Shown: positions 1 through 11,559 of the stretch, one piece after another
Position numbering within the stretch: position 1 is the stretch's first letter
How the letters are laid out: each line of letters opens with the position of its first letter
Assembly: GCF_038396675.1 (NCBI RefSeq)
Contig: NC_088921.1
Span: 63,156,001-63,220,000 of the forward strand
From: Hydra vulgaris
Taxonomy: Eukaryota > Cnidaria > Hydrozoa > Anthoathecata > Hydridae
DNA length: 64,000 nt
Reading direction: 5' to 3'
Notes under the pieces: model-generated
What the model was told of the DNA's origin: nothing
Seen by the model: only the letters and a program-made list of their open reading frames with translations
Database searches by the model: none
Program-made: the position numbers and the translations under genes

Positions 1-2727
1 GAACGCAATAGATATTTTGTTCGTAGATATTAAGAACTCTCAGTTCCTTCATTAAATGTTTAGAATTAGCATTTCTATTTGCGTTTGTTAATATACGGCA
101 TGCTTGTTTCTGTTTTTGATATATTAAATCTAGTTTTGATTGGTAGGTACTAGCCCAGGCAATATTGCATAAATAAAAACTTTTAAGGCATGCGTTATTT
201 AAAATATATCTGGTTTTATGCATAGTTCCAATATTTTTAGATATTTTGTTTTTTAATATATTAATGTGGTCTTTCCAGGTAATATGTTCATCTAAGAATA
301 CCCCGATAAATTTAACTGAGAACGCTCGATTTAGTCTAACTTTGTCTAATAGAATATCTCGAAGTTTTAATGGTAGTTTGTCTGAATTGTATGGTTTTGT
401 GAAAAAGATATAATTACTTTTCTCAATGTTGACAGAAAGTTTGTTTGCTTTAAACCAATCGCTCAACTCTTCAAGTTCCTGATTTACTGTATTAAAAAGT
501 GTAGTAATGTTAGAGTGGGTATAGAAAGCTTTAGTATCATCTGCGAAAAGAATGAAGTTCAATATACTGGAAGATAAAAATATGTTATTTATATAGATTA
601 GGAAAAGCAGAGGTCCTAGAATAGACCCCTGGGGAACACCACATGTGACGATTTCAAGAGGAGTGTATGTTTTATTGTAAAATAAGGCTTGTTTACGGTT
701 TTTTAGATAGCAACTGAACCATTTTAAATTTTTATTTTTTATACCATAATTATAAAGTTTGTATAGAAGGATCTCGTGGTCCACTGTATCGAAAGCCTTT
801 GAAAGGTCGATAAACACTACAAGGGTGTGTTTGTTTTTGTCGAAGCCACTTAAAATTTCGTTAACTAATTTTATTACAGCATGTTCAGTTGAGTGGCCTT
901 TTTTAAATCCGTATTGGTTATTGTAGAGGATGTCATGATTTTGAAGGTATGTAAAGAGTCTATTATACATTATGCGCTCCAATATTTTTGAGAAGCATGG
1001 GAGTATGGAGATGGGTCTGTAGTTAGATAAAGTCGAGTCATCTCCGCTTTTAATTACTGGAACTACGCGTGCTAATTTTAGGCGGTCAGGAAAAACTCCA
1101 TTTTTTAATGAGAGATTAAAGATATACATTAGGGGATACTCAATAACGTCATAAACGTCTTTAACAACTTTAGAGTCTGTGTCATCAAGACCAGAACTTT
1201 TTCTGGACTGTATGGTTTCAAAAGCATTCCAAAGCTCATCAGGAGATAAGTCATACTCATCCATTGTAAAGTCTACTTTTTTTAAGTGTGATTTAAATAG
1301 TTTTTTAATTTGAGTTATTTTATTTGCTAACGTCTTTCCAATGTTTATAAAATAATTGTTAAAGCTTTCAGCAATTTCTTTTTTATCGCTGATAAATATG
1401 TTTTTATCATTAGTATTTAAACGTTTAGGCAGTGTATTACCAGAGTCAATCTTTTTTTTCCTATTATTTCTTTTATAACATCCCATGTTTTTTTGTTATT
1501 TCCGATATTGGTTTGCAATAAATTAGAATAATAATTTTTTTTTGCTTGTTTTTTATTTTTTCAAAGAGGTTTTTATAATTTTTGTATTTGTTTTCATTTT
1601 TGTAAGTTTTTTTATAAGTATTTTCCATGCTTAAAAGCATACAAAATCCATGGACTTTGTATGCTTTTAAGTTTACTTATTTTTTCTTGCTTTGGAAACG
1701 CTTTTTCATACGCATCACTGAACTCTAAGTTAAAATATTCATAAGCGTTAAATTCGTCTTTGTAGTTGATGAGTTGATCTTAATCTACCAGTGATAGATA
1801 GTTACGAAAGGTTTCAATGGTATTTTTATCTATCTTTCTTTTTGTAACGCTTATTAATTTGTTTGATTCCTTGATTGATTTTTCTTTGTATATTGAATTT
1901 GATGTGAAAAATATTGGGAAATGATCACTTATATCAGTTCTTATGATTCCGCTTTGAGTGTGATATTTCGAGAAGTTATTAGTAAAAATATTGTCTATGA
2001 GAGTTTCAGTTTGACGAGTTATGTGAGTTGGTTTATTAATTAATGGTAAAATATTGTGCTGATAGAGGAGGTTTAGAAAGCGTTCGACTTTATTATCATT
2101 TTTTAGGTTTAAAAGGTTTATATTAAAATCCCCCATTTAGTATATTTGTTTATTTCTAACGCTTACTAAATACTGTTCTAAATAGTTTTTAAACGTTGTT
2201 ATATTTCAGCTAGGTGGTCGATACATTGCGGTTAAATAAACACTTTTTTTGTTATGAATCAGTAGTTCTATAGTTAACGACTCACATTCCGCATTACAAT
2301 TACTAAGATTTTCTGATTTTTGAAAATAAATTGAATTATGAATTAAAAAACATATTCTGCCACCAACTCGGGTTTGATGAATTGATTTGTATCCTGGTAA
2401 TTGAAGATTCGAGTTAACGGAATCTTCAATTTGACACCAAGTTTCTAAAAGACATAATATTACCTTGAATTCATGGTTTATGTTTCGTAACATAGCTTTA
2501 AGATTTTCAAAGTTTTTTTTAAGACTTCTAATGTTTAGGATTAATGTCGAAAATAATGGTTGCGTTGAGTTAAAATAACAAGAAACTTCCTCAACATTAA
2601 AGTAACAAGAGTCAATTTCAATTTCATTAAAAAGATTTATATCAGGATCTTTATTTTTATTCAAAAGCAGTGAATTATTTTTATCAAAAAACTTATAGGT
2701 TTTTGTTTTATTTGTTTTGTCAGCCAT
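1..2727 (-). pseudogene. LINE-A ORF2 (endonuclease + reverse transcriptase), broken and cut by the window edge
   Basis: This is ORF2 of a non-LTR retrotransposon, which nicks target DNA and reverse-transcribes its own RNA. Reading starts at the ATG at 2727. The apurinic-type endonuclease half shows NIRSLK, LLETW, MYRPPS, MGDFNIN and SDHFP. The reverse transcriptase shows FIDLSKAFDTVDHE, GVPQGSILGPLLF (about 620-650) and the catalytic FADDT (about 540-555), and runs off the window at base 1. It is dead. In-frame stops lie at 2206-2208, just before the ATG at 2136, and at 1780-1782. A run of eight T at 1452-1459 is one base short, which shifts the frame inside the linker that contains TWDVIKEI. 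A 16-bp perfect hairpin lies at 1630-1671. The motifs fit the CR1/L2/jockey group; I cannot fix the clade. It pairs with ORF1 upstream (2778-4533). Confidence 0.9.
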
Positions 2728-2831
2728 TTGTATTAAAAAAAATAAAAATATATTTTTGAAAACGAAAATTAATATTTTTACTTACTTAGATCTTTCTTGG
2801 TAAAATCACTTTTGAATTTAATAATTTTGTC

Positions 2832-3194
2832 GGTAATCCTGCAGTTAAGCGGCCTAAAATAATTTTATTTTTTCGCTTGATGCGCTTTCGTGCGAAGACT
2901 TGCTCAAAGTAGTGACTTTTTAATATAAACAAAAGGAATATTTATTGGCTTCAGTACATACATCGACTATCTTATAGCCTGCTGCTACAAGGGAGTGCTG
3001 CTACATCAACTATCTTATAGCCTGTTGCTACAAGGAAGTGCTGCTACATCGACTAAGGGTTTGGCATGGGGCAGCATCTTTTTTTATTATTATTATTTCA
3101 CTTAATATTTCTAATGTTTAAAAAGCATCCTCTGACGAGAGCGCAACAAGCGAAAAAATAAAATTATTTTAGGCCGCTTAACTGCAGGATTACC
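2832..3194. mobile_element. 363-bp MITE with 47-bp terminal inverted repeats, hAT-type 8-bp target duplication
   Basis: The terminal repeats 2832-2878 and 3148-3194 are reverse complements, beginning GGTAATCCTGCAGTTAAGCG. The target duplication ATTTTGTC is present at 2824-2831 and 3195-3202. Eight-base duplications are typical of hAT elements. The centre has no gene; it holds a degenerate repeat (GTGCTGCTACATCGACT, TCTTATAGCCTG) related to the minisatellite near 60 kb. It lies inside LINE-A ORF1, so it is younger than the LINE. Confidence 0.9.
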
Positions 3195-3837
3195 ATTTTG
3201 TCGTACCTTACAGCGACGTTCTCTCCGTTTTTTCTCCTTAGCTTCGCCTCTGAAAATAGCTTCTTTCTTATAATTGAAGTCTCTGGAGAGTAATCTTCGT
3301 TTATATAAATGTTTAGTCCTTTGAGTCGGTGGGCTTCTTTCAGAATTTTTGTTTTGTCTTTAAATCTTAGTAATTTTAGAATTATAGTTCTTGTTTTTCC
3401 GTCTTTTTTATACCCTGTGCGATGGGCTCGTTCGATCTCTACTTCATTCACTTCCAAAGTTTTAGAAAATAATTTTAAAACTTTATCTTCGGTCTCATCC
3501 CAGGTTTCGTTAACACTTTCCGTAATCCCTTCAATTCTAAGATTATTTCGTCTTGAGCGATCTTCTAGTATTTTATTTTTCTCATTAATATTTTGTATTG
3601 GGCTTTCTTTCTCTAAGTTGTTACTTACCGTTTTGAATTTCTGTTCAATTAAATGTTCGTGAAAGTTTAGACTTTCCTTTAACTCATTTAATTCTTTTTC
3701 TAGTTTGTTTATTTTGTTTACATTATCAGCAGATTTGTTTTCAATCAATCCCAATCGATCGTTTATTATTTTCAAATACTCAGAATGTCAACAAAGTTTT
3801 TGTTGTTTTAGTATTTTTCAATTTCTTTTTTGTATTT

Positions 3838-4510
3838 GAACATTTGAGTCAGCATTTTGTATTCATTGAACATTTGAGTCAGCATTTTTTTTGTATTCAT
3901 TGAACATTTGAGTCAGCATTTTGTATTCATTGAACATTTGAGTCAGCATTTTTTTTGTATTCATTGAACATTTGAGTCAGCATTTTTTTTGTATTCATTG
4001 AACATTTGAGTCAGCATTTTGTATTCATTGAACATTTGAGTCAGCATTTTTTTTGTATTCATTGAACATTTGAGTCAGCATTTTGTATTCATTGAACATT
4101 TGAGTCAGCATTTTTTTTGTATTCATTGAACATTTGAGTCAGCATTTTTTTTGTATTCATTGAACATTTGAGTCAGCATTTTGTATTCATTGAATATTTG
4201 AGTCAGCATTTTTTTTGTATTCATTGAACATTTGAGTCAGCATTTTGTATTCATTGAACATTTGAGTCAGCATTTTTTTTGTATTCATTGAACATTTGAG
4301 TCAGCATTTTTTTTGTATTCATTGAACATTTGAGTCAGCATTTTGTATTCATTGAACATTTGAGTCAGCATTTTTTTTGTATTCATTGAACATTTGAGTC
4401 AGCATTTTGTATTCATTGAACATTTGAGTCAGCATTTTTTTTGTATTCATTGAACATTTGAGTCAGCATTTTTTTTGTATTCATTGAACATTTGAGTCAG
4501 CATTTTCTTT
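3838..4510. repeat. Minisatellite of 30- and 34-bp units in a higher-order pattern (S-L-S-L-L) x 4
   Basis: The unit contains TTGAACATTTGAGTCAGCA and differs only in a T4 or T8 run (S = 30 bp, L = 34 bp). From 3853 to 4500 the order is SLSLL repeated exactly four times, so the higher-order period is 162 bp. One unit near 4190 carries a C-to-T change. The sequence matches the N-terminal codons of LINE-A ORF1. Confidence 0.93.
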
Positions 4511-4610
4511 ATTGCTGATACTGCTGCAGCCATATTTTTTATAATATAATTCACAAGGAACGAAATATATCATAGAATATACAGATTTTAAGACACGTGC
4601 TCAACTAAGA

Positions 4611-4634
4611 CGCCATCTTTAACCGACCATCTTT
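4611..4634 (-). promoter_or_regulatory. Two YY1-like cores (AAGATGG) in the putative LINE-A 5' UTR
   Basis: On the minus strand AAAGATGGCG (4611-4620) and AAAGATGGTC (4625-4634) lie about 80-100 bases upstream of the proposed ORF1 ATG. Mammalian L1 5' ends carry a YY1 site with this core. Use of such a site here is speculation. Confidence 0.2.
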
Positions 4635-4689
4635 GAAAAAATATAAGATATAAGATATCTATTATAAGATATATAAGATATATATTATA

Positions 4690-5815
4690 AGATTTTTAAT
4701 TTGAGTAGATGAACTTTGCCCCCATATTTGGCAGCCATACCTAGGTGGGAATTAAATATAGCATGCCAAATATTTATCAATGTTTCGTAGTTGACAAAAT
4801 GCCTTACTTTGAAAAGCATTCCATTAGCTCGACTTAGTTTGCAAGATATTGCTTATACTTGTTGGTAAAACAATAGATTTTCAACTAATATAATGCCTAA
4901 ATATTTGATCTTATCTACACTAATAATTTTTTTACCGCTTATTCTGAAATTAAGTTTTTTTGTAATTTTGTTGCCTTGAGATTGAAAAATAACTATTTCA
5001 GACTTCTTGGTATTTAAGGAAATTTAGTTTGATAGTAGCCATTGTACCAAACATGCATGGTCATGATTAAGATTTTTATTTAGTTTTTTAAGAGATTTAC
5101 TAACAATAAGAAGATTGGTATCATCAGCAAAATGATATGTTTTGGAGAATTTTACACATGTGTGCAGATCGTTTACATAAACAAGGAAGAGTAGAGGACC
5201 TAAGATTGAACCTTGTGGAACACCAATACATGTAAATCTAGTATTGGAGGAAGTGTTTCCAATGCTTACAAACTGAGAGCGCATATACAGGTACGACTTG
5301 AACCATTTGAGAGCAACTCCTCTGACACCGTAATAATTTAATTTAGACAGCGAAATCTCACGATCAACAGTATCAAATGCCTTCTGCAAATCAACAAACA
5401 CTCCAGCAGCAAACTGTTTTTGATCCAAGGCTTTGCGTATTGTCTCAGTTATATCAATGAGTGTTTGATTTGTTCAGTGCTTTTGCGGAAGCCAAATTGA
5501 AGGCTATAGAGACTATAAGATTGATTTAAAAAGTTTTCTAGCCTGTTAAACATGAATCTTTCAATTAGTTTGCCAATATTTGAAAGTAAAGATATAGGTC
5601 AATAGTTACAATGATCTAGTTTGAATCCACTTTTAAAAATAGGTACAATTTCAGCATCTTTAAACAAGTCAGGAAACACTCCAGTTTCGAATGATTTATT
5701 CATCATAATGCATAATTTATTCATAATAATGCTTAACCCGTTTAAGGAATGCTTCATATTAAAACATTTAAATTTTAGCAGTTTGTCCAGATCTAAAAAT
5801 GTGTAAATTTTGTTG
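4690..5815 (-). pseudogene. LINE-B reverse transcriptase fragment
   Basis: A 5'-truncated non-LTR element on the minus strand. The longest clean stretch (5428 to 5024) reads VDLQKAFDTVDREI, then GVPQGSILGPLLFLVYVNDL and HFADDTNLL, which are reverse transcriptase motifs A and B and the FADD catalytic box. Upstream, another frame gives RPISLLSNIGKLIERF (about 5560-5600), the fingers motif. Downstream, 5020 to 4700 encodes the thumb and tail (YLGI, FVNYETLINIWHAIFNSHLG). Frameshifts and stops separate the pieces. No endonuclease or ORF1 is attached. It is a different subfamily from LINE-A, judging by sequence divergence in the same motifs. Confidence 0.85.
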
Positions 5816-5829
5816 TTACTTTAGAGAAT

Positions 5830-6540
5830 TACCTGCAATACTAGAACTCAACAGTGAAACTGATGTTGCGCTTTCAGGAGTTAAAGCAATATGAGGTAAA
5901 AATTATTCGTTATTCCATATATTCAAATCATTAGAATGTTCATCACTAATCAAATTGGTAATAAAAATTAATTATAGAAATATTTTTTCTAGCTGTCAGC
6001 ATAACACTTTTTAATTTATTTAAAGCACACCTAATAGTTTTTAAAACACATTACTAAAAATGAGATAATCATTTTGAAGATTTAATTCAAACAATTTCAA
6101 ATTTTTTTGTAACTTCCACAACTCCAGACTTTGTGTGGTTTGGGCAGCTTTTAATAACATTATTTTTTTAATGAAAATTACAATAAAATTATATTTATGA
6201 AAAGTTGGAGCCAAATTTTTACAACTTCATGAATTTCTATATCATTATTTAGAAAATTATATTATATATAAATAAACCTTGGTATACACACCAATAATGA
6301 AACTCGCTGTTGCAACCGATGATTGTCTCTGGATTTGCTGTTTGATAAGAGTTTGTAATAGGGTTGCTGGGGCTTTTTTACTGAATTTACTAGCTGGAGC
6401 TGAATTTTCTAGCATCCTCTTTTTTTTTTTAAATACAAAATTAATCAAATAATGTTAGTGTCTACAAGTAATAAGTATCAATATATTTCTAAATAACGAA
6501 AAACAAATAAACCAAGTTTGTAAAAAAAAAATTACTTTAG
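5830..6540. other. No recognisable feature
   Basis: AT-rich DNA with poly-A and poly-T runs. Short open stretches (e.g. 6257-6448 minus) show no motif. I see nothing to annotate. Confidence 0.6.
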
Positions 6541-6548
6541 TTCTACAC

Positions 6549-6746
6549 TGTACAATCTGATCAATTTCAGAATCCTCATTTTGTACAATCTGATCAATTT
6601 CAGAATCCTCATTTTGTACAATCTGATCAATTTCAGAATCCTCATTTTGTACAATCTAATCAATTTCAGAACCCTCATTTTGTACAATCTGATCAATTTC
6701 AGAATCCTCATTTTGTACAATCTGATCAATTTCAGAATCCTCATTT
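6549..6746. repeat. 33-bp tandem repeat, six copies
   Basis: The unit contains TGTACAATCTGATCAATTTC followed by AGAATCCTCATTT. Copies start at 6549, 6582, 6615, 6648, 6681 and 6714. Only two single-base variants are seen (CTAATC, AACCCTC). Because 33 is a multiple of three, the array is open in a frame on each strand, but nothing suggests it is translated. Confidence 0.92.
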
Positions 6747-6749
6747 TCA

Positions 6750-7725
6750 CCCTTCTGTCATAAGTCGAGCATATTTCATAAAAAAAACTGTATTATATTA
6801 ATAACTTCAGCACAATGACAAAAAATTTAAATAATAAAGTAAATTTTTTTAAAGTAAAATTTTTGTGCTCATTTAAATACAATGTTTTGATTCATTTATA
6901 AATAAAATAAAGAAGTCATTAATTTCTTCTGTCTCCTCATATGCATTTTTCAAACTGGATGTGTCTTTTGGTATTTTGGCTTTTTGACAAGCATTGTTGA
7001 GATGTCTAAAAATTTGTTTCACAATAAAAAATGATAAATAGTCATGTATAAATGTACATTATGTGAAGAAAACCACCTATATGCAAAATAAATTAATAAG
7101 CTAATCCCAGCACCCTTACCATTTAAAAATCCCAGCTGTGTTGGGACTTTTAAATGGTAGCCAACGGTACTTTACTGATGTGTTATTTGTAATCATTAAC
7201 TAGATATTATTAACATAAACTCCCTCGAGCCATTTTAATGGTACGTTGTCTCACAAGTGGTATCAAATGCAATAATTGCAAACATATTTTTACTAAATAA
7301 GTTTTACTTTATACTAGCATTGTTAGCTAAAACTTACTGACTTATTTTAAGAACTTTAAATGTAAATTTTAAGGATAATTATTTTTTGTTTACGCAAAAG
7401 TAAACTTTCAAACAAAAAACAAACAAAAAAGATTTGCCACTATATTTTTTATACGATATGAAATAAGAAATGCTATAAAACTTTTGATTATAATGATTGT
7501 GTATTTTTTTATTAAATACACATAATTAAAGTTTTTAAAAGTAAACTTTCTATTAATATTTACTTTCTAAATAAAAAAATAATTTTTAATAACAACTTGA
7601 ATTTTTTTTTAAAAAAATTAAAAATAAAAAAAGACAAGTATAACTTTCAAAATAAATTTTTCAAAAAAAATATATGTATGCATATATATACCATTTAAAA
7701 TGTAATAACACCAAACAAAACATGA
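6750..7725. other. Unannotated AT-rich interval with one hairpin
   Basis: An 18-bp inverted repeat with one mismatch and a 7-base loop lies at 7117-7159 (arms TACCATTTAAAAATCCCA). Otherwise I see only poly-A and poly-T rich sequence and no coding signal. Confidence 0.6.
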
Positions 7726-8269
7726 TTATTAATAGTGTAGTCAAAATAGACTGAAAATGGGGTCAACCTGGACAAAGTTTGTAAAAAGCAGTGTTTGGTA
7801 TCATTAGAAGCGTAATTTTATGTACTTTAAGCAGGAAAAAGTCCACCGATTACCTATTTGGGGAAAAAAGATATGACTCTTTTACTTAGGGTCACTATTT
7901 TACATTTTTGACAATAATATAATTTAATGGAATTCCTAATTATGCTGAGTTTGATTATTATTGTTTATTTATATAAATAAAATGTAAGTTTGCATAATTT
8001 GTTTTTTAATTCTTAGCAATATATAAAATGAATTTTATTTATTTATTTAATACAAGGGATTAGGTACCAAGTTTAACAAGCAATATAACAAGTTTTTGTT
8101 ATATTGCTTTAGGCCTTTTTTATCTATTTAATGCCTAATATATGAAAATATGTCAAAAATAAAATGTCAAACTTTAAATTTTTTGTACAAAAACATTGAG
8201 CATTAATCATTTACTGACACATTAGTACTAATGCGCAAAATATTTCTTTAGAAATAGGCATTTTATATT

Positions 8270-9300
8270 ATTTAAAATTACGAAAAAAGGGATGACGATA
8301 TTTGCATTATCTGTAAAGAAACAACCAATGCTACACTTGTTACTGTGGGAGAAAAAGGAACAAAAACTATATTTGAGTTTTCAAAGCTTAGAACTGACTC
8401 CCAACTAACCAACTTTTTGAACGGAAAAACCAGCATCAAGGTTCATTCTGTTTGCAGAAAAGATTATACAAACAAGCGAAGGTTGTCAACCACAGAAAAT
8501 CCTCTAAAGAAGAAACGTAAGCTACGCTCAGAAGTAAGTTTTAAATGAAATGTCAATTCGCTTAATATACTAAAAAGTATAAAAATATATAAAAATTATG
8601 TATAATATAAACGTACATGGCAAATGGTAAAAGAGTAAAAAAGAATTTTTGAATGAATTTTCGGTAGTGTTAATAAAAATAATATTTTTTTAGGAAAATT
8701 TTATATGGAAAAAAAACTGTTTCATTTGCTATTGTGGATCCTAAACATCTAGATCGTGCCAATATAACCCACGTAGAAACAATATGTTGCAAAAAAAATC
8801 TTATTAAAATGTGTGAAAAGAGAAACGATGATTGGTCATCTAGTGTTGGCCACCGTTTGAATGGATGCGTTGATTTGGTTGCCAGTGAGGCTGTGTATCA
8901 TTCTAAATGCTATCAACTATTTTCAATGAATAGACTGTATGTTAGTCTGATAAAATGAAAATTTTTAATTTTGAACTTGGCATAATATAATAAATTATAA
9001 TATAACTTATTTATTGTTTGTTTCTCTGGTTAAATTTTCTTAGATCAAATTCATCTGTTTCAAAACCTGGTCGTAGGGAGGATAGTAAAATGTCACAAAA
9101 CTTCGATAAACTTTGCATGTATTTTGAAGGTGCAATGACCCCAATAACAACGTGTGATATGCATAAAAAAATGATTGAACTAGCAGGATCGGATGACAAT
9201 GTTTATTCGATGAAACAAATGAAAAGAAAGTTAGAGCTTCGATATTGTGATGATATTGTATTCGTAAAAAGCGACGGAAAACCAAACCTTATTTATTTTT
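8270..9300 (+). pseudogene. Academ-like transposon, N-terminal exons
   Basis: Exon 1 (about 8290-8533) reads DDICIICKE, then VHSVCRKDYTN, a C-x2-C plus H/C arrangement suggesting a zinc finger, and a basic stretch KKKRKLRSE. A GTAAGT donor at 8534 and a TTTTTTTAG acceptor ending at 8693 bound intron 1. Exon 2 (8694-8938) has WKKNCFIC, then, after a frame slip near 8720, VDPKHLDRANITHVET and NRLNG-like VGHRLNGCVDLVA. A second intron (about 8939-9043, donor GTATGT) joins to the segment KPGRREDSKMSQNFDKLC at 9056-9302. The Cys/His content suggests DNA binding. Intron limits are inferred from splice signals and recovered reading frame. Confidence 0.6.
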
Positions 9301-11340
9301 AAAATACTGCGAATTTCATAATTCAGAAGTCTATAAAAGAAATGGCACAAGAAAACATAAGTGAATGTGAAAGAATTATTAAAACAGCTGCAAAGCTGAT
9401 AAAAGTAGAAATAAATGCTCAAAACTTTAATACCAAAGAGTAACCTTGCAACTTAAATATTGAAAATTATCACGATAGCTTAACTCCTCTTCTTCGTCTT
9501 TTTATGAGAGTTTTGATAAAAGAAGAGCTAAAGCAATCCTCAATAGGTCAAGCAGTTTTAAAAGCTGTAAGGCCAAGATCATAAATACTACCATTGCTTT
9601 TTGGATTAGGTGTAGAAGCAGATCATATGTTTGGCTCTAAATGGTTAATAAATCAGCTATTCAAACTAGGATTTTCCATTAGTCCGTTTGAGGTAACTCG
9701 ATACAAGCATTCAGTTGTTAGAAGTGAAGAGAAAGCTATTGAAGCGTCACTTAAAGGATCTTTTACCCAATGGGTAGCTGACAATGTTGACCATAACATC
9801 TGCACTATTGATGATAAAGATACATTGCATGGCATGGGGTTTATTGCAGTTGGTACAAAAGATCTAAATCAACCATCAAATATACCAATTCGAATTAAAA
9901 TAGTTATGTCTCGAATAACAGAAATGCACTCCCAGAATATGATCCCAATTCTTTCGTACGATACTCCAAAAGTGTCTTGTTTGTCTAAAATCATTTTCAA
10001 GCCAATTTCTCAACTTCAGTCACCTTCAACCATACTTTTATCTACTGGAATTGATCTTCTGTGGCATTTATTAAATACATTTCGTTCAGTTAAAAATAGA
10101 CCACAATGGAATGGTTTTATGCAAAAGCATCAAAAAAATGAAAATCATCCACCAAAAAGTGACATTCTTATGCTCCCTATAATCAATATTAATCCATCAG
10201 ACGAAAACTGTATTTATTCTTCTTTGATGTTTGTAAAAAATCAGGCGAAGGCTTTAGGTGTTCCACCAAGTGTAACATTTGACCAACCTTTATGGATAAA
10301 GGCATTTGAAATTGCAAATTCCCAAGATCTTGGTATAGTTGTTCGTTAAGGGGGTTTTCATACTTTAATGAGTTTTCTTGGATCAATTGGGACAATCATG
10401 GAAGGTTTAGGATTTGAATGACTGTTAGAACCAATATATGCAAAGAATTCAGTATGCCATATAATTTCTGGTAAAACAGTAGCACGAGCACTTTGTGCAC
10501 ACTTTTTAGTTGAGTCAGCCATGACTACACTTCTTTTAGAAAGTTTGGAAGCATATGATCAATCTGCTTTAGAAGGAATCTATCAAGACAAGTAAATGAT
10601 GTCAACAAATCTTCAATAATTGAAGTAGTACAAAAACGACGGGATAAACAAAAAATATATTTAGAAAAACAGTCAAAAACAGCCAAACTCTGGATTCAGT
10701 ATCTTTACTATGTTAGCATCATCAAAATGTTTATACGAGCAGAAAGGACTGGTAACTGGGATGAACATTTAGAAGCTATGAGACTAATGCTTAATCTTTT
10801 TGCAGCAACAGGACACATTAATTATGCTTAGAGCGCACGTTTATACCTTCAAAAAATACTATCCTTAAAACTTGATCACCCTTTACTATATATACAGTAC
10901 CGTAAGACCGGATATTGTTGTATCAGAAGAAGTAATCGTTATTAGGCAGGTTTATGGCCTGATTTATTCATAGAACAAAGTATGATGAAAACGATTAAAA
11001 GCAGAGGAGGGCCAACACATGGCAGAGGTATGGCCACAAGTACTAGAGATCTTTGGGTCAATACTATGCATGAATGTGCATCAGTTCATGACAATGAACT
11101 GATGCATATTCATGAAGCTATGACAATGGTCACTAACCAAGATTATACAACCAGTCTGCAACACACAGAGTGTAGTGATGCACGACAAACTAGGGATGAA
11201 AAAGATCTTAAAGTCATAATAGAACAACTTCGTCGGTATAACCCATTTAATTGCCAAGACCCAAGACTGCGATGCATTTTTACGGGATTAACTGCCGCTG
11301 AAAGCGGTGGTGTAAACTGTTATGATGCCGAAAAGATATG
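9300..11340 (+). pseudogene. Academ-like transposon, central transposase region
   Basis: Long readable segments, mostly in matching frames, are broken by stops at about 9440, 9581, 10347 and 10419. The main block (9594-10349) holds QWVADNVDHNICTIDD and HGMGFIAV, then VTFDQPLWIKAFEIA. The continuation reads GGFHTLMSFLGSIGTIMEGL and HIISGKTVARAL. Aspartates in DNVDH and TFDQP followed by an acidic residue near GFE are candidates for a DDE-type triad. That is inference from motif order only. The 10982-11341 block reads GPTHGRGMATSTRDLWV and RYNPFNCQDPRLR, a conserved segment I associate with the same transposon family. The intervening 10600-10980 is readable but frameshifted. Confidence 0.65.
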
Positions 11341-11559
11341 ATTAAAGATTCAAATGGCTCTTGACAATGTTGTTGTTAACAAAGCTGTTGTAAAAGGTTT
11401 TGAAAAAGCTAAAAGTCTTATAACGTTACACCCCGGAATTTAAGTTAATAATGAAACAATTCATGCGAACCCAACTATTCTCTTTCAAAGACTTATCATG
11501 TTAGCTAAACGATCAGAAGACAAGTTGCTTTGAGTATGAGTTAACACCTGAACCAACAT

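Larger units (their letters stand above)
2778..4533 (-). pseudogene. LINE-A ORF1 (coiled coil + RRM-like nucleic-acid chaperone), split by a MITE and a minisatellite
   Basis: ORF1 of the same LINE. The readable core (3775 to 3195) has a heptad-rich stretch (NKINKLEKELNELKESL) followed by an L1-ORF1-type domain with RSRRNNLRIEG, RAHRTG and RTIILKLLRFKDK. Two insults break it. A MITE at 2832-3194 sits after the codons for RYDK. Removing it with one 8-bp target copy reconnects the frame to a short lysine-rich tail ending at the TAA at 2778-2780, 50 bases before ORF2. At the other end the true start is probably the ATG at 4531-4533 (MAAAVSAIKKMLTQMF), because codons for LTQMF recur just before the core at about 3850. 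The minisatellite between them is therefore an expansion of this N-terminal coding segment. One further TAA (about 3807) also interrupts the frame. The start choice is inference. Confidence 0.75.

Noticed and set aside
3838-4510. CRISPR-like array of short repeats
   Set aside because: Units are contiguous with no unique spacers, and the context is a eukaryotic LINE.
3838-4533. LINE 5' UTR promoter monomers like those of mouse L1
   Set aside because: The repeat unit matches ORF1 codons and an ATG with a sensible N-terminus lies beyond the array, so it is an expansion within ORF1.
6532-6763. Leu/Ile-rich repeat peptides on both strands
   Set aside because: Same cause: a 33-bp array is open in one frame on each strand.
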